Shown here: positions 1-11,377 of the stretch, piece by piece
Layout of the letters: each line of letters opens with the position of its first letter
How positions within the stretch are numbered: position 1 is the first letter of the stretch
Assembly (NCBI RefSeq): GCF_001648775.1
Contig: NZ_LVEJ01000008.1
Location: 181,853 to 245,852 of the forward strand
DNA: 64,000 nucleotides
Reading direction: 5' to 3'
DNA from: Pseudomonas fluorescens
GTDB taxonomy: Bacteria; Pseudomonadota; Gammaproteobacteria; Pseudomonadales; Pseudomonadaceae
Notes under the pieces: generated by a model
Databases searched by the model: none
Told to the model about the DNA's origin: nothing
The model's input: the letters and a program-made list of their open reading frames with translations, nothing else
Program-made: the position numbers and the translations under genes

Positions 1-1134
1 GCCCTGCAAAGCGCCTTCGCCGGCAACCCGGAGCTGGCCGCTGCGCAGTGGGAAATCGGCATCGCCCAAGGTGATCGTCAGCAGGCCGGGCTGATCCCTA
101 ACCCCGAAGTGTCGTGGGAAGCCGAAGACACCCGCCGCGATTCGCGCACGACCACGGTGATGCTCAGCCAGCCAATCGAACTGGGCGGCAAACGCGGCGC
201 ACGGATCGACGTCGCCAGCCGTGCGCAGGACGCTGCCGGGATTGAACTGGAGCGCAAGCGCAATGCGTTGCGTGCCGATGTGATTCAGGCGTTCAACAGC
301 GCGCAGACCGCGCAACAACGTTTGCAGCTGTCCCGGCAGTCCCTGCAATTGGCCGAGCACGGTTTACGCGTTGCGCAAGGGCGCATCGAAGCGGGTAAAT
401 CGTCGCCGGTCGAAGGCACGCGGGCGCAAGTGCAACTCTCGCAAGTGCGCCTTGAACTGAGCCGCGCCGAACGCGATCAGGCCACCGCGTACCAACAACT
501 GGCGCAGGTCATGGGCGCGCCGCTACCGACGTCGACCACGGTGCAGGCGCCCACGCAAAGCATGCCGGCCATTGCTCCACCGACAAGATTGCTTGAGCGT
601 CTGAACGACACCGCCGAGCTGCGACTAGCCAAACTGCAGATCGCTCAGCGTGAAGCGTCGCTGGGACTGGAAAAATCCCAGCGCATTCCCGATCTCACCG
701 TAAGCATCGGCAGCCAATACAGCGAAACCGAGCGCGAGCGGGTCAACGTGGTCGGGCTGTCGATGCCGATCCCACTGTTCAACCGCAATCAGGGCAACGT
801 CCTCGCGGCCGCGCGCCGAACCGATCAGGCGCGGGATCTGCGCAACGCCACCGAGCTGCGTTTGCGCACCGAAGTCCAGACCAGCCTTGAGCAATGGCAG
901 ACCGCCAACGGTGAAGTCACAGCCTTCAACCAGACCATTCTGCCCGCCGCGCAAAGTGCGGTCGACAGCGCCACGCGCGGTTTCGAAATGGGCAAGTTCG
1001 GCTTCCTCGATGTGCTCGATGCGCAACGCACGTTGATCAGCGCTCGCAGCCAATACATCCAGGCCGTCAGCGAAGCGACCGACGCCCGCGTACGCATCGA
1101 ACGGATCTTCGGCGACCTCAGCGTCAGCCCTTGA
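1..1134 (+). CDS. czcC: Outer-membrane factor of a heavy-metal efflux system, CzcC-like (5' truncated by window)
   Basis: The frame is open from base 1, so the gene starts outside the window; 377 residues are visible. This is a TolC-family outer-membrane channel: long heptad-rich, Ala/Gln/Glu/Arg-rich helices, and two half-repeats each with an NP-type turn (residues 9-10, 'GNPEL', and 34-35, 'IPNPEV'). The C-terminal GFLDVLDAQRTLISARSQY stretch is typical of the family. It is followed after 49 bases by a membrane-fusion gene and then an RND pump gene, which makes it the outer-membrane exit of a CzcCBA-type tripartite exporter for divalent cations. The metal (Co, Zn, Cd or other) is inferred from the operon and cannot be read from this subunit. 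Confidence 0.9.
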   Translation, partial: ALQSAFAGNPELAAAQWEIGIAQGDRQQAGLIPNPEVSWEAEDTRRDSRTTTVMLSQPIELGGKRGARIDVASRAQDAAGIELERKRNALRADVIQAFNSAQTAQQRLQLSRQSLQLAEHGLRVAQGRIEAGKSSPVEGTRAQVQLSQVRLELSRAERDQATAYQQLAQVMGAPLPTSTTVQAPTQSMPAIAPPTRLLERLNDTAELRLAKLQIAQREASLGLEKSQRIPDLTVSIGSQYSETERERVNVVGLSMPIPLFNRNQGNVLAAARRTDQARDLRNATELRLRTEVQTSLEQWQTANGEVTAFNQTILPAAQSAVDSATRGFEMGKFGFLDVLDAQRTLISARSQYIQAVSEATDARVRIERIFGDLSVSP

Positions 1135-1183
1135 ATTTCACTTTTCAGACAACTGCGCGATGGCTCGGCGCAGAGGAGTTTCC

Positions 1184-5535
<4,352 letters not shown>

Positions 5536-5540
5536 GTAAT

Positions 5541-5638
5541 CCCCCTGTGGGAGCGAGCCTGCTCGCGAAGGCGATCTGTCAGTCAACAATGATGTGACTG
5601 AACCACCGCTTTCGCGAGCAGGCTCGCTCCCACAGGGG
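5541..5638. repeat. REP doublet (inverted pair of REP hairpins)
   Basis: Two copies of a REP unit (core GGGAGCGAGCCTGCTCGCGA) face each other across about 35 bases. They lie just behind the czcA stop, where the folded RNA could protect or end the czc transcript. The same unit recurs at least eight more times in this window, always between genes. Confidence 0.9.
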
Positions 5639-5747
5639 TTCCGTGCACTGAACCGGGAGATAACGGATATGTAATTTCCACGCCACCGTCACGAAAGGTT
5701 CGGATTGTTACCTTGATCCCGTCAGCTACTTAAACGAGGAATCAAAC

Positions 5748-5951
5748 ATGAAACTTACCCAACTCACTACCTTCGTCACCGCTCTGGCGATCTCTTCCGT
5801 GGCCCTGGCCGAAGGCGGCGGCGACCGCACATTCGAGCGGATGATGACCAGCAACGACCGCTCCATGGAGTTGTTCGTCGCCAAGGAAAAAGCCGCTGGC
5901 AACCCGGTGGTCGTCAACGACAAGAAAGACGACAAGACCCGCGACCTGTAA
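5748..5951 (+). CDS. Small exported PtrA-like protein
   Basis: 67 aa. A clear Sec signal peptide (MKLTQLTTFVTALAISSVALA, cleavage after ALA) is followed by EGGGDRTFERMM. That signature is shared with the next gene and with the family annotated as 'PtrA N-terminal domain' in Pseudomonas. The rest is short, charged and Lys/Asp-rich. P. aeruginosa PtrA is known as a copper-inducible small protein, so a metal-stress role fits the position behind czcCBA; this is inference. GAGGA lies 7 bases before the ATG. A hairpin terminator follows at 5969-6004. Confidence 0.7.
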   Translation: MKLTQLTTFVTALAISSVALAEGGGDRTFERMMTSNDRSMELFVAKEKAAGNPVVVNDKKDDKTRDL

Positions 5952-5968
5952 GCCTGTAGCACCTGAAC

Positions 5969-6004
5969 AAGCCCGATATCGCGCATCGATGCCGGGCTTT
6001 TTTT
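5969..6004 (+). terminator. Rho-independent terminator after the first PtrA-like gene
   Basis: GCCCG (5971-5975) pairs with CGGGC (5993-5997), extended by A-T pairs, followed by a run of seven T. It separates the two small exported-protein genes into different transcripts or acts as an attenuator. Confidence 0.75.
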
Positions 6005-6029
6005 ACGCCCGGACGGGAAGGAAATGGAT

Positions 6030-6362
6030 ATGAAAGTACTCAAGTTGATTGCATTCGCCGCGGTCATGGCTATGTCTGTGAATGTGCTGGCCGAAGGTGG
6101 CGGTGACCGCACTTTTGAACGCGCGCTCAGCGCCAACGCCAAAGCCATGGAGCAGTACGCCGCCAACCAGGGCAAGGCGCCACCGGTGGTGAAGGATTAC
6201 GCGTACGGCATGAAGCTGGACGTGGTCAAAGTGGTGAGCGTGGTGAAGCCGCAGCCTGCGTGCAATGTCGTGCCCACCGCGATGACCTACGAGGATTCCA
6301 AAGGTCAGCTCAACACCATCAAGTACAGCGTGATGGGTGTGTGTCGAAACGGCGGGAGCTGA
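6030..6362 (+). CDS. Small exported protein with PtrA-like N-terminus and DUF2790 C-terminus
   Basis: 110 aa. Signal peptide (about residues 1-22, ending VLA), then EGGGDRTFERALSANAKAM, matching the preceding gene product. The second half (YGMKLDVVKVVSV, then PACNVVPTAMTYEDSKG and a final Cys) looks like DUF2790, a small periplasmic Pseudomonas family with two conserved cysteines that could form a disulfide. The ATG at 6030 is preferred over 6024 because GGGAAGGA (6015-6022) is then 7 bases away instead of 1. Function unknown; metal or envelope stress is likely from context. Confidence 0.68.
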   Translation: MKVLKLIAFAAVMAMSVNVLAEGGGDRTFERALSANAKAMEQYAANQGKAPPVVKDYAYGMKLDVVKVVSVVKPQPACNVVPTAMTYEDSKGQLNTIKYSVMGVCRNGGS

Positions 6363-6439
6363 TGGCGCACGTTGTGTATTTCAATTCGTGATGTTTAAAG
6401 TTTGTGTTGGAAAAGCAGAACCTTCCCACAATGTTTTCA

Positions 6440-6714
6440 GGTTGTCCGTCGGACGTTGGCTCTCTAGTGTGTGTGGGTCGCTGCCAATTCAGCGATCGGG
6501 ATTGGAACCCCGCGGCTCAACTGAAGCAAGACGCACTGTTCATGACGTATGCTTGCGCACTTTCATGTGTGCACTCCGTTATGGCGGCTGTGCGCGGGAG
6601 ACTTCGAGTCTGTCGGGTTTGCTCAGTTGCCCGGGTTCCAACCTGCGTACAGCTGCCACCCTTTCGCGTGGAACCGAAAGGGCCAGCTCCACCTTGAAGC
6701 TGAGTAAAAACATT
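6440..6714 (+). ncRNA. Candidate structured leader RNA upstream of a DUF6124 gene
   Basis: No convincing gene lies between 6363 and 6714. Instead there is a series of short perfect hairpins in the sense direction: GTCC/GGAC near 6444-6454, TCGCTG/CAGCGA (6478-6483 with 6490-6495), AGACT/AGTCT around a UCG loop (6599-6611), and a two-part stem AGCTG + CCCTTTCG / CGAAAGGG + CAGCT (6651-6688). The last ends 26 bases before the ATG at 6715. From memory, a very similar leader occurs before small DUF genes in other fluorescent pseudomonads; this is unverified. It could be a cis-regulatory element or an sRNA. An ORF through it (6404-6697) has an unlikely Cys/Arg-rich composition. Confidence 0.45.
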
Positions 6715-7095
6715 ATGAAAAAGCCAACACCCAATCCCCCCGAAACAGATGCCATCCCCGACGCCAACTCAACATCCCCTTACGCCTCCATCGACACCCG
6801 AAAGCTCCACGAAGCCGCCGACCGCGCCCTCGACTTCTACCTTAAACCGTCGGCCGCCATCATGTCCGCACCGTACCTCCCCAACCAGATGTTCCTGGTC
6901 AATCCGAAAGCCGACACTGAATCATTACTGGCAAACGCCAGCGAATCCCTGGCCTCGGCCACGGTGATGCTCGGCGACTTCGCCGCGATGCTGGGCGGCA
7001 CCCATCGCAAAACCCTGCTCGGTATCGCGCAGGTCGTCATGCTTGGCGAACTGGCGGTGAACAAAGCGCTGGATAACGTGGAACCTGCGGCGTAG
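6715..7095 (+). CDS. DUF6124 family protein, function unknown
   Basis: 126 aa, acidic and soluble. A Pro-rich, low-complexity N-terminus (MKKPTPNPPETDAIPDANS) is followed by an alpha-helical domain: LHEAADRALDFYLKP, then a 'NPKADTESLLANASESLASA' segment and a hydrophobic helix around ASATVMLGDFAAMLGG. It resembles the small DUF6124 family that is common and often multicopy in fluorescent pseudomonads. No catalytic motif or signal peptide. The ATG at 6715 begins the family-like part; the frame is open upstream to 6337 but that part overlaps the folded leader and looks non-coding. Shine-Dalgarno is weak, so expression may depend on the leader. Confidence 0.6.
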   Translation: MKKPTPNPPETDAIPDANSTSPYASIDTRKLHEAADRALDFYLKPSAAIMSAPYLPNQMFLVNPKADTESLLANASESLASATVMLGDFAAMLGGTHRKTLLGIAQVVMLGELAVNKALDNVEPAA

Positions 7096-7148
7096 TTATC
7101 AATGGCCAGTTTTTAGCCGTTGTTTTTGCGCTGGCCTCAAAATCCTGC

Positions 7149-7309
7149 CCCCTCACCCCAGCCCTCTCCCCCGAGGGGGGCGAGGGGGAAAGGGAGCAGA
7201 TCTTCAAGCCATTCAAAACCACAGTACGCCTCGGTTTTTCAGGTCGATGTATCTTCAACAACCAACTCGGTCAGTCCCCTCTACCTCTGGGAGAGGGCTA
7301 GGGTGAGGG
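7149..7309. repeat. MITE-like element with inverted CCCTCACCC...GGGTGAGGG ends (copy 1)
   Basis: The ends are inverted repeats (CCCTCACCCCAGCCCTCTCC at left; GGAGAGGGCTAGGGTGAGGG at right), with an internal 'ACTCGGTCAGT' stretch. A second copy with the same ends and internal stretch lies at 42977-43126. No gene inside. This is a non-autonomous repeat of unknown mobiliser. Confidence 0.7.
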
Positions 7310-7343
7310 CCGGGCCTGAACCTGGAAAACTTAACCACGGCAA

Positions 7344-7424
7344 AACGCAGAGCAAAAAAGGCGCCCCGAAGAACGCCAAAAGATTCATCTCTTACCAAAG
7401 GAGCAAGGCGCTTCTAAAGGTGAG
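7344..7424. repeat. Long direct repeat copy A (with bidirectional terminator) at 3' end of the acyltransferase gene
   Basis: About 80 bases closely match 8681-8756 in the same orientation: an A-rich start, a GGCGCCCCGAAG..CGCC hairpin flanked by A and T runs, then CTCTTACCAAAGGAGCAAGG and CTTCTAAAGGTGA. The last 13 codons of the acyltransferase, including stop, lie in it. The hairpin would serve as the terminator of that gene. Confidence 0.8.
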
Positions 7425-8596
7425 TCTGCATCAACCGCAACGGCTGGCACTGACGCGGCCTCATGGTTCAATTTACGTCGGGCAATCTCTGCACCGCGCA
7501 GGCGCAGCGGTGTTTCGATAAAGCGGTAGTTGAGCTCACTCAACACCACCAGCACAACCACCGACGTCAGCACCAGCTCGAGGGTAAAACGCCCGTCCAG
7601 CGGCACACCCTGACTGGCGGCCACCCGCGTCCAGATCTCGGTACTCAAGTGGTTGGTAAACACGTGGATCACGTACAGGCCATACGACCGTGAGCCGAGC
7701 CACTGCATGAAAGCGCGCATGAACACCGGGCAATAGATGTAGCCTTTCTGGTAACTCGCCAACCAGACAATCACCAGCGCGACGATCGCGACCATGCCGA
7801 CCGCAATCGGCAGGGCAATCAGGTGTATGGCAACGGCGCCCAGCAGGTAGAGCAAAAACAGCGTGCACAGCAGCGGTTTGAGCGCCCCCCGACCCAACCC
7901 GAGTGGTTCTATCTGCTGATAGAGGCGGGTGCGGGTGAACAGGCACAGGATAATTCCCCAGAGCAGGGCGTCGAGGCGGAAGTTTGCGAGCAGGCTGCTT
8001 GTCGGGGTGCCGAAAGGGTTTCGATCCAGACCGAACTGCAGGGCAATGAGCGCGAACAGGGCAATGACCCGCCAGCGTGGTGCGCTGATTAACAGCAGAA
8101 AAAACGGGAAGACGAGGTAGAACTGTTCTTCCAGCGCCAGGCTCCAGTATTGAGGGCTGGAGCCCAATAGCGCACCGTATCGATGCGCAAGGTTAGCGCT
8201 GAATGTCGCGACAGCGGTGACACTGTGCAGATTATCGAACCAGGAGCCGAAGGCGTTCGACTGGTTGAAAACGATGGAGAAGCACAGTGGCATGAGAATC
8301 CACAGCCACGCTGTCGGCAGTAGACGATAGGCGCGGCGCAGCCAGAAACACGCCGCTGCCAGACCAAACTGACCCTGCGCGCGGTGTTTGTCGAAGTAGT
8401 CCAGGTACGCCTTGCTCACCACGAAACCCGAGATGCAGAAGAACAGGTCCACTCCGGTCCAGGGCATGTAAATCGAGAATATTTTCAGCAGCGTATCGGC
8501 ATGGAACGGCAGCATCATGGTGACATGGCTGAAGAAGGTCAGCCCGACAGCCGCCCCGCGCAAGTACTCGATTTCCAGGTTTTTACCGCTACTCAT
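7385..8596 (-). CDS. Membrane acyltransferase (acyltransferase 3 / O-acetyltransferase family)
   Basis: 403 aa, an integral inner-membrane protein with about ten hydrophobic helices. The N-terminal LEIEYLRGAAVGLTFFSHV matches the conserved 'RGxA...FFSH' start of acyltransferase-3 proteins, with the catalytic-type His of helix 1. Other family marks are WTGVDLFFCISGFVVSK and SPQYWSLALEEQFYLVFP. Such enzymes O-acylate sugars of LPS, exopolysaccharide or small molecules; the substrate here is unknown. Start at 8596: GAGGGA lies 4 bases upstream in sense direction. Upstream in-frame codons to 8731 run through a terminator and are not coding. It is flanked by two copies of a repeat and stands alone, which suggests insertion. 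The C-terminal SPLEAPCSFGKR is encoded by the repeat. Confidence 0.85.
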   Translation of the reverse strand: MSSGKNLEIEYLRGAAVGLTFFSHVTMMLPFHADTLLKIFSIYMPWTGVDLFFCISGFVVSKAYLDYFDKHRAQGQFGLAAACFWLRRAYRLLPTAWLWILMPLCFSIVFNQSNAFGSWFDNLHSVTAVATFSANLAHRYGALLGSSPQYWSLALEEQFYLVFPFFLLLISAPRWRVIALFALIALQFGLDRNPFGTPTSSLLANFRLDALLWGIILCLFTRTRLYQQIEPLGLGRGALKPLLCTLFLLYLLGAVAIHLIALPIAVGMVAIVALVIVWLASYQKGYIYCPVFMRAFMQWLGSRSYGLYVIHVFTNHLSTEIWTRVAASQGVPLDGRFTLELVLTSVVVLVVLSELNYRFIETPLRLRGAEIARRKLNHEAASVPAVAVDADSPLEAPCSFGKR

Positions 8597-8680
8597 CGGT
8601 CCCTCATTATTGTTGTTTGTCCGCGCAGGCGAAGATGGCAGGTGGCCTGCGGTTCGGTCAAGGCAACGATGGCTTTTTCC

Positions 8681-8756
8681 AACGCAAAAAAAGGCGCCCC
8701 GAAGGACGCCAAAAAATTCACCTCTTACCAAAGGAGCAAGGAGCTTCTAAAGGTGA
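8681..8756. repeat. Long direct repeat copy B (with bidirectional terminator), downstream of the OprD gene
   Basis: Second copy of the element at 7344-7424. The GGCGCCCCGAAGGACGCC hairpin (8693-8710), with A and T runs on both sides, can terminate the porin transcript. Read on the minus strand it still spells SPLEAPCSFGKR-stop, the same C-terminus as the acyltransferase, with two silent differences. Confidence 0.8.
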
Positions 8757-8775
8757 ATGGGTATCGACCAATCAG

Positions 8776-10101
8776 TCAGAGAATGGCCAGCGGATACTCG
8801 ACAATCACCCGCACTTCATCCAGATCGGACTCGAACGCCGTGGCGCGAGTGGTGGCCTGGCGCAAGCGCAGTGACAGGTCTTTCATCGAACCGCTTTGCA
8901 CCACGTATTTGACTTCGAAATCGCGCTCCCAGCGCTTTTGGTCGGTCAGCGGATTGCCTTCGGCGTCACGGCGCATGTACACGGCGTTGGCGTTGGAATA
9001 GTCGGCATCAGTGCCGCGCGCGTAACGAGTCATGAACGACAAACCGGGTACGCCATAGGTGCTCATGTCGAGGTCATAACGCACCATCCACGAACGCTCT
9101 TTCGGCGAGTTGAAGTCGCTGTACTGGATCGAGTTGTCGAGAAAGATCGAATCGGACTGGCGCAGATAATCGAAGTCGTCGTTACCGTTGTTGCGCTGGT
9201 GGGAGAGGGCGACGGAATGGGCGCCGAGTTTCACGCCAACGCGGCCGCTCCAGATGTTGTTGTCGAACTCGCCGAGCAGTTGTTTGCCTTCATCGACGGC
9301 CTTGTAATAGTTCAGGCCCCCGAACAGTGAAAGGTCATCCGAGAGCGGATAAGTCCAGGCCGTGCCGGCGTAGTACTGATTCCACGCGTCTTTCAGGCGA
9401 CTCGAATAGAGGCTGAAACTGAGGTTCTTGTTCAGCACATAATCGCCACCGCCGTAGGCGATCCACGGTGAATTGACCGGGCCGGCGTAGAAGGTCGCGA
9501 AGTTTTCGCGCATGTCGCTCGACACCGGTTGGCTCATCGCATGCAATCGACCACCCTGCACCGACAGACCTTCGATGCTGGTGTTGCTCGCCGTCACCCC
9601 GCGAAAGCTTTCCGGCAGCAAACGCGAGTCACCCGCCGCGACCACCGGGTTGGCCGGGAACACATCACCGACCCTGACCACCGTATCGAATGCCCGCACT
9701 TTTGCGGCGCCACCGACCTTGGTGTATTCGTCCCGCGCCTCGCCGTCGCTGTTGACCGGCAACACATCAAACGAACTGCGCCCACCGTTGCGCCCGTCAC
9801 CGCTGTCGAGTTTCAGCCCGATCATCGCAAACGCATCGACCCCAAACCCGACGGTGCCTTGAGTGAAACCGGATTCGAACTTGCTGATCAGCGCATGCGC
9901 CCAGGCTTCGGAATAACCGTTGCCGGTCGGGCTGGACTGGCCATCGCGATGGTCACGATTGAAGTAGAAGTTGCGGTTGAGCACCGTCAGGCTGCTGCCC
10001 TCGACAAAGCCTTCGGGCTTGTCTTCTGCAAACACCATGGACGGCCCTGAGCCGACCACCACCGCTAAAGCGGCCAGCGATATTTTTGAATTGTTAACCA
10101 T
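8776..10101 (-). CDS. OprD-family outer-membrane porin
   Basis: 441 aa. Signal peptide (residues 1-25, ending SMVFA), then the OprD-type start FVEGSSLTVLNRNFYFNRD. The family's 'GYSEAWAHALISKFESGFT' segment, many amphipathic strands, and a C-terminal strand ending in LDEVRVIVEYPLAIL follow. OprD channels take up amino acids, aromatic or other carboxylates; the exact substrate cannot be deduced. The ATG at 10101 is used, with AGGAG 7 bases upstream in sense; a TTG one codon earlier is not needed. It is a single gene with no transport or catabolic partner adjacent, so regulation and substrate are unclear. Confidence 0.9.
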   Translation of the reverse strand: MVNNSKISLAALAVVVGSGPSMVFAEDKPEGFVEGSSLTVLNRNFYFNRDHRDGQSSPTGNGYSEAWAHALISKFESGFTQGTVGFGVDAFAMIGLKLDSGDGRNGGRSSFDVLPVNSDGEARDEYTKVGGAAKVRAFDTVVRVGDVFPANPVVAAGDSRLLPESFRGVTASNTSIEGLSVQGGRLHAMSQPVSSDMRENFATFYAGPVNSPWIAYGGGDYVLNKNLSFSLYSSRLKDAWNQYYAGTAWTYPLSDDLSLFGGLNYYKAVDEGKQLLGEFDNNIWSGRVGVKLGAHSVALSHQRNNGNDDFDYLRQSDSIFLDNSIQYSDFNSPKERSWMVRYDLDMSTYGVPGLSFMTRYARGTDADYSNANAVYMRRDAEGNPLTDQKRWERDFEVKYVVQSGSMKDLSLRLRQATTRATAFESDLDEVRVIVEYPLAIL

Positions 10102-10274
10102 CAAACACTCCTAGGGTTCGGCAGAACGGGAACGTGCGTCGGCGTGGGTTTTATTGTTCGGCGGGGCAGGGCCCGCCGGCATGGTCGCCGGGTAACATCG
10201 TTGCAAGCTGCGGATAACGCCAAGGTGATGAGGGAATTACAATTTCGTCATGTGGCTGGAATTAGAACCCTGTG

Positions 10275-10589
10275 TCAGGTCAGGGCTGCGAGTTGTTCGA
10301 TTGTCTGTGGAAAACGCTCGACCAGACGGATCAGGGTTGTGGCCTGAGCATTGGGCGTTGCTCGTCCTTGCTCCCAGTTTTCGAGCGTTCGCGTGTTGGT
10401 GCGTAGGTACATCGCGAATACTGACCGGGAAAGATTAAGTTGCTGACGGATGGCTACCACTTCCTCCGCAGTGATCGGCATCAGTTTTGGCAACTGAACC
10501 TTGTGGGTACGCAAGGTGATTTTGCCTTGGCGTTCATCGGCCAATGCATCCAGGCCATCCATCAGTTCGGAAAAAATGTCACGTTTCAT
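10275..10589 (-). CDS. higA: HigA-like antitoxin / XRE-family repressor
   Basis: 104 aa. The C-terminal half is a helix-turn-helix: ITAEEVVAIRQQLNLSRSVF (helices 1-2), then AMYLRTNTRTLENWEQGR (recognition helix), as in antitoxins of RelE/HigB-type toxins. The N-terminus would bind the toxin. It starts inside the end of the toxin gene (11-base overlap), the toxin-first order typical of higBA. GAGAAG lies before the ATG at 10589; an in-frame ATG at 10604 is possible. It is expected to repress its own promoter, probably at the palindrome 10978-10995. Confidence 0.8.
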   Translation of the reverse strand: MKRDIFSELMDGLDALADERQGKITLRTHKVQLPKLMPITAEEVVAIRQQLNLSRSVFAMYLRTNTRTLENWEQGRATPNAQATTLIRLVERFPQTIEQLAALT

Positions 10590-10929
10590 AGTGGCTTCTC
10601 GCATTGAGTTCTTTATCCAGTGTTTTTCTGAAAAGTTTTTTCTGGGCAGGCGTCAAATCGTCCTGCTCGTTTTTGTTGTAGACGGTAAAGAGCCAGAACT
10701 GATCGAAGCCTGACCACCAGTAATAAATCACTCGCAATCCGCTGCGTTTACCTTTCCCTCTTCGTTGGTCGCCAAAGCGAATTTTGCGAAGCCCGCCCGT
10801 GTCCTCGATGAGATCGCCCGCTTCCGGATTTTTCAACAGCTCCAGTTGAAAGCTGCGAAACAGATCGTCATCCAGATAGTCGTCTCGGTGCTTCTGAAAC
10901 ACAGGCAATTCGATAAATAGAGCATCCAT
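10579..10929 (-). CDS. higB: RelE/HigB-family toxin (mRNA interferase type)
   Basis: 116 aa. It starts MDALFIELPVFQKHRDDYL. The core LLKNPEAGDLIEDTGGLRK and IRFGDQRRGKGKRSGLRVIY has the basic patch and beta-strands of the RelE fold, followed by YYWW and FWLFTVYNKNEQDDLTPAQK. Such toxins cleave mRNA at the ribosome. The ATG at 10929 gives the usual family N-terminus; a TTG at 10980 is too close to an AGGAGG to be used well, and lies in a palindrome. Overlapping antitoxin gene downstream. Confidence 0.82.
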   Translation of the reverse strand: MDALFIELPVFQKHRDDYLDDDLFRSFQLELLKNPEAGDLIEDTGGLRKIRFGDQRRGKGKRSGLRVIYYWWSGFDQFWLFTVYNKNEQDDLTPAQKKLFRKTLDKELNARSHYET

Positions 10930-10977
10930 GTTCTGTACGTTACCCGCGTATAGTGTTGTCTCGATAATCGAATCGGT

Positions 10978-10995
10978 CAAGGCCTCCTGGCCTTG
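10978..10995. promoter_or_regulatory. Palindrome overlapping a -35 element of the higBA promoter, probable operator
   Basis: CAAGGCC-TCCT-GGCCTTG is a perfect 7-bp inverted repeat. On the minus strand a TTGACC hexamer (10980-10975) lies at its edge, about 45 bases before the toxin ATG. Antitoxins of this class bind such palindromes; the assignment is inference. Confidence 0.4.
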
Positions 10996-11191
10996 CTTTT
11001 CGTCCCTTTTTCAACGGTAGACGCCGCTCGTAAAAACACCTGTAGGACGAATCACCGCGTGTGGTGAGAATGTTCGATTGATCTATGAAGAGGCTTCGCA
11101 GCTACCGTGTCGGAACAATCCCGCAGAAGTGTCCAGCGCCGAATGGTGATAGCGGCGGAGTGTCAGGGTATGAAGAGGTTGAATGTGTCGA

Positions 11192-11288
11192 CGCCTTCGC
11201 GAGCAGGCTCGCTCCCACAGTGGTCCAGGGTGGGTACAGACTTTGTGAACACCATCGAAACCTGTGGGAGCCCGGCAAGCCCGCGATG
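11192..11288. repeat. Degenerate REP doublet
   Basis: One good REP unit (11192-11220) faces a decayed one (11261-11288, CCTGTGGGAGCCCGGCAAGC). Apart from this, the operator and the nuo terminator, I see nothing in the 10930-11377 gap. Confidence 0.7.
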
Positions 11289-11328
11289 AGGTCAGCGCAA
11301 GCGCTCGAGATGTTGAATCCCGCAAAAA

Positions 11329-11356
11329 CAAAAACGGCACCCGAAGGTGCCGTTTT
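11329..11356 (-). terminator. Terminator of the nuo operon
   Basis: ACGGCACC / GGTGCCGT stem with a four-base loop (TTCG on the sense strand) and A/T runs on both sides; it ends the nuo transcript 22 bases behind nuoN. Symmetric, so it could also work for the plus strand. Confidence 0.85.
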
Positions 11357-11377
11357 CATTTCTAGCCAGCCGAACTA

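Noticed and set aside
6404..6697. 97-codon frame in the folded leader upstream of the DUF6124 gene
   Set aside because: Composition (Cys, Arg, Val) is unlike a real protein, and the hairpins explain the sequence better.
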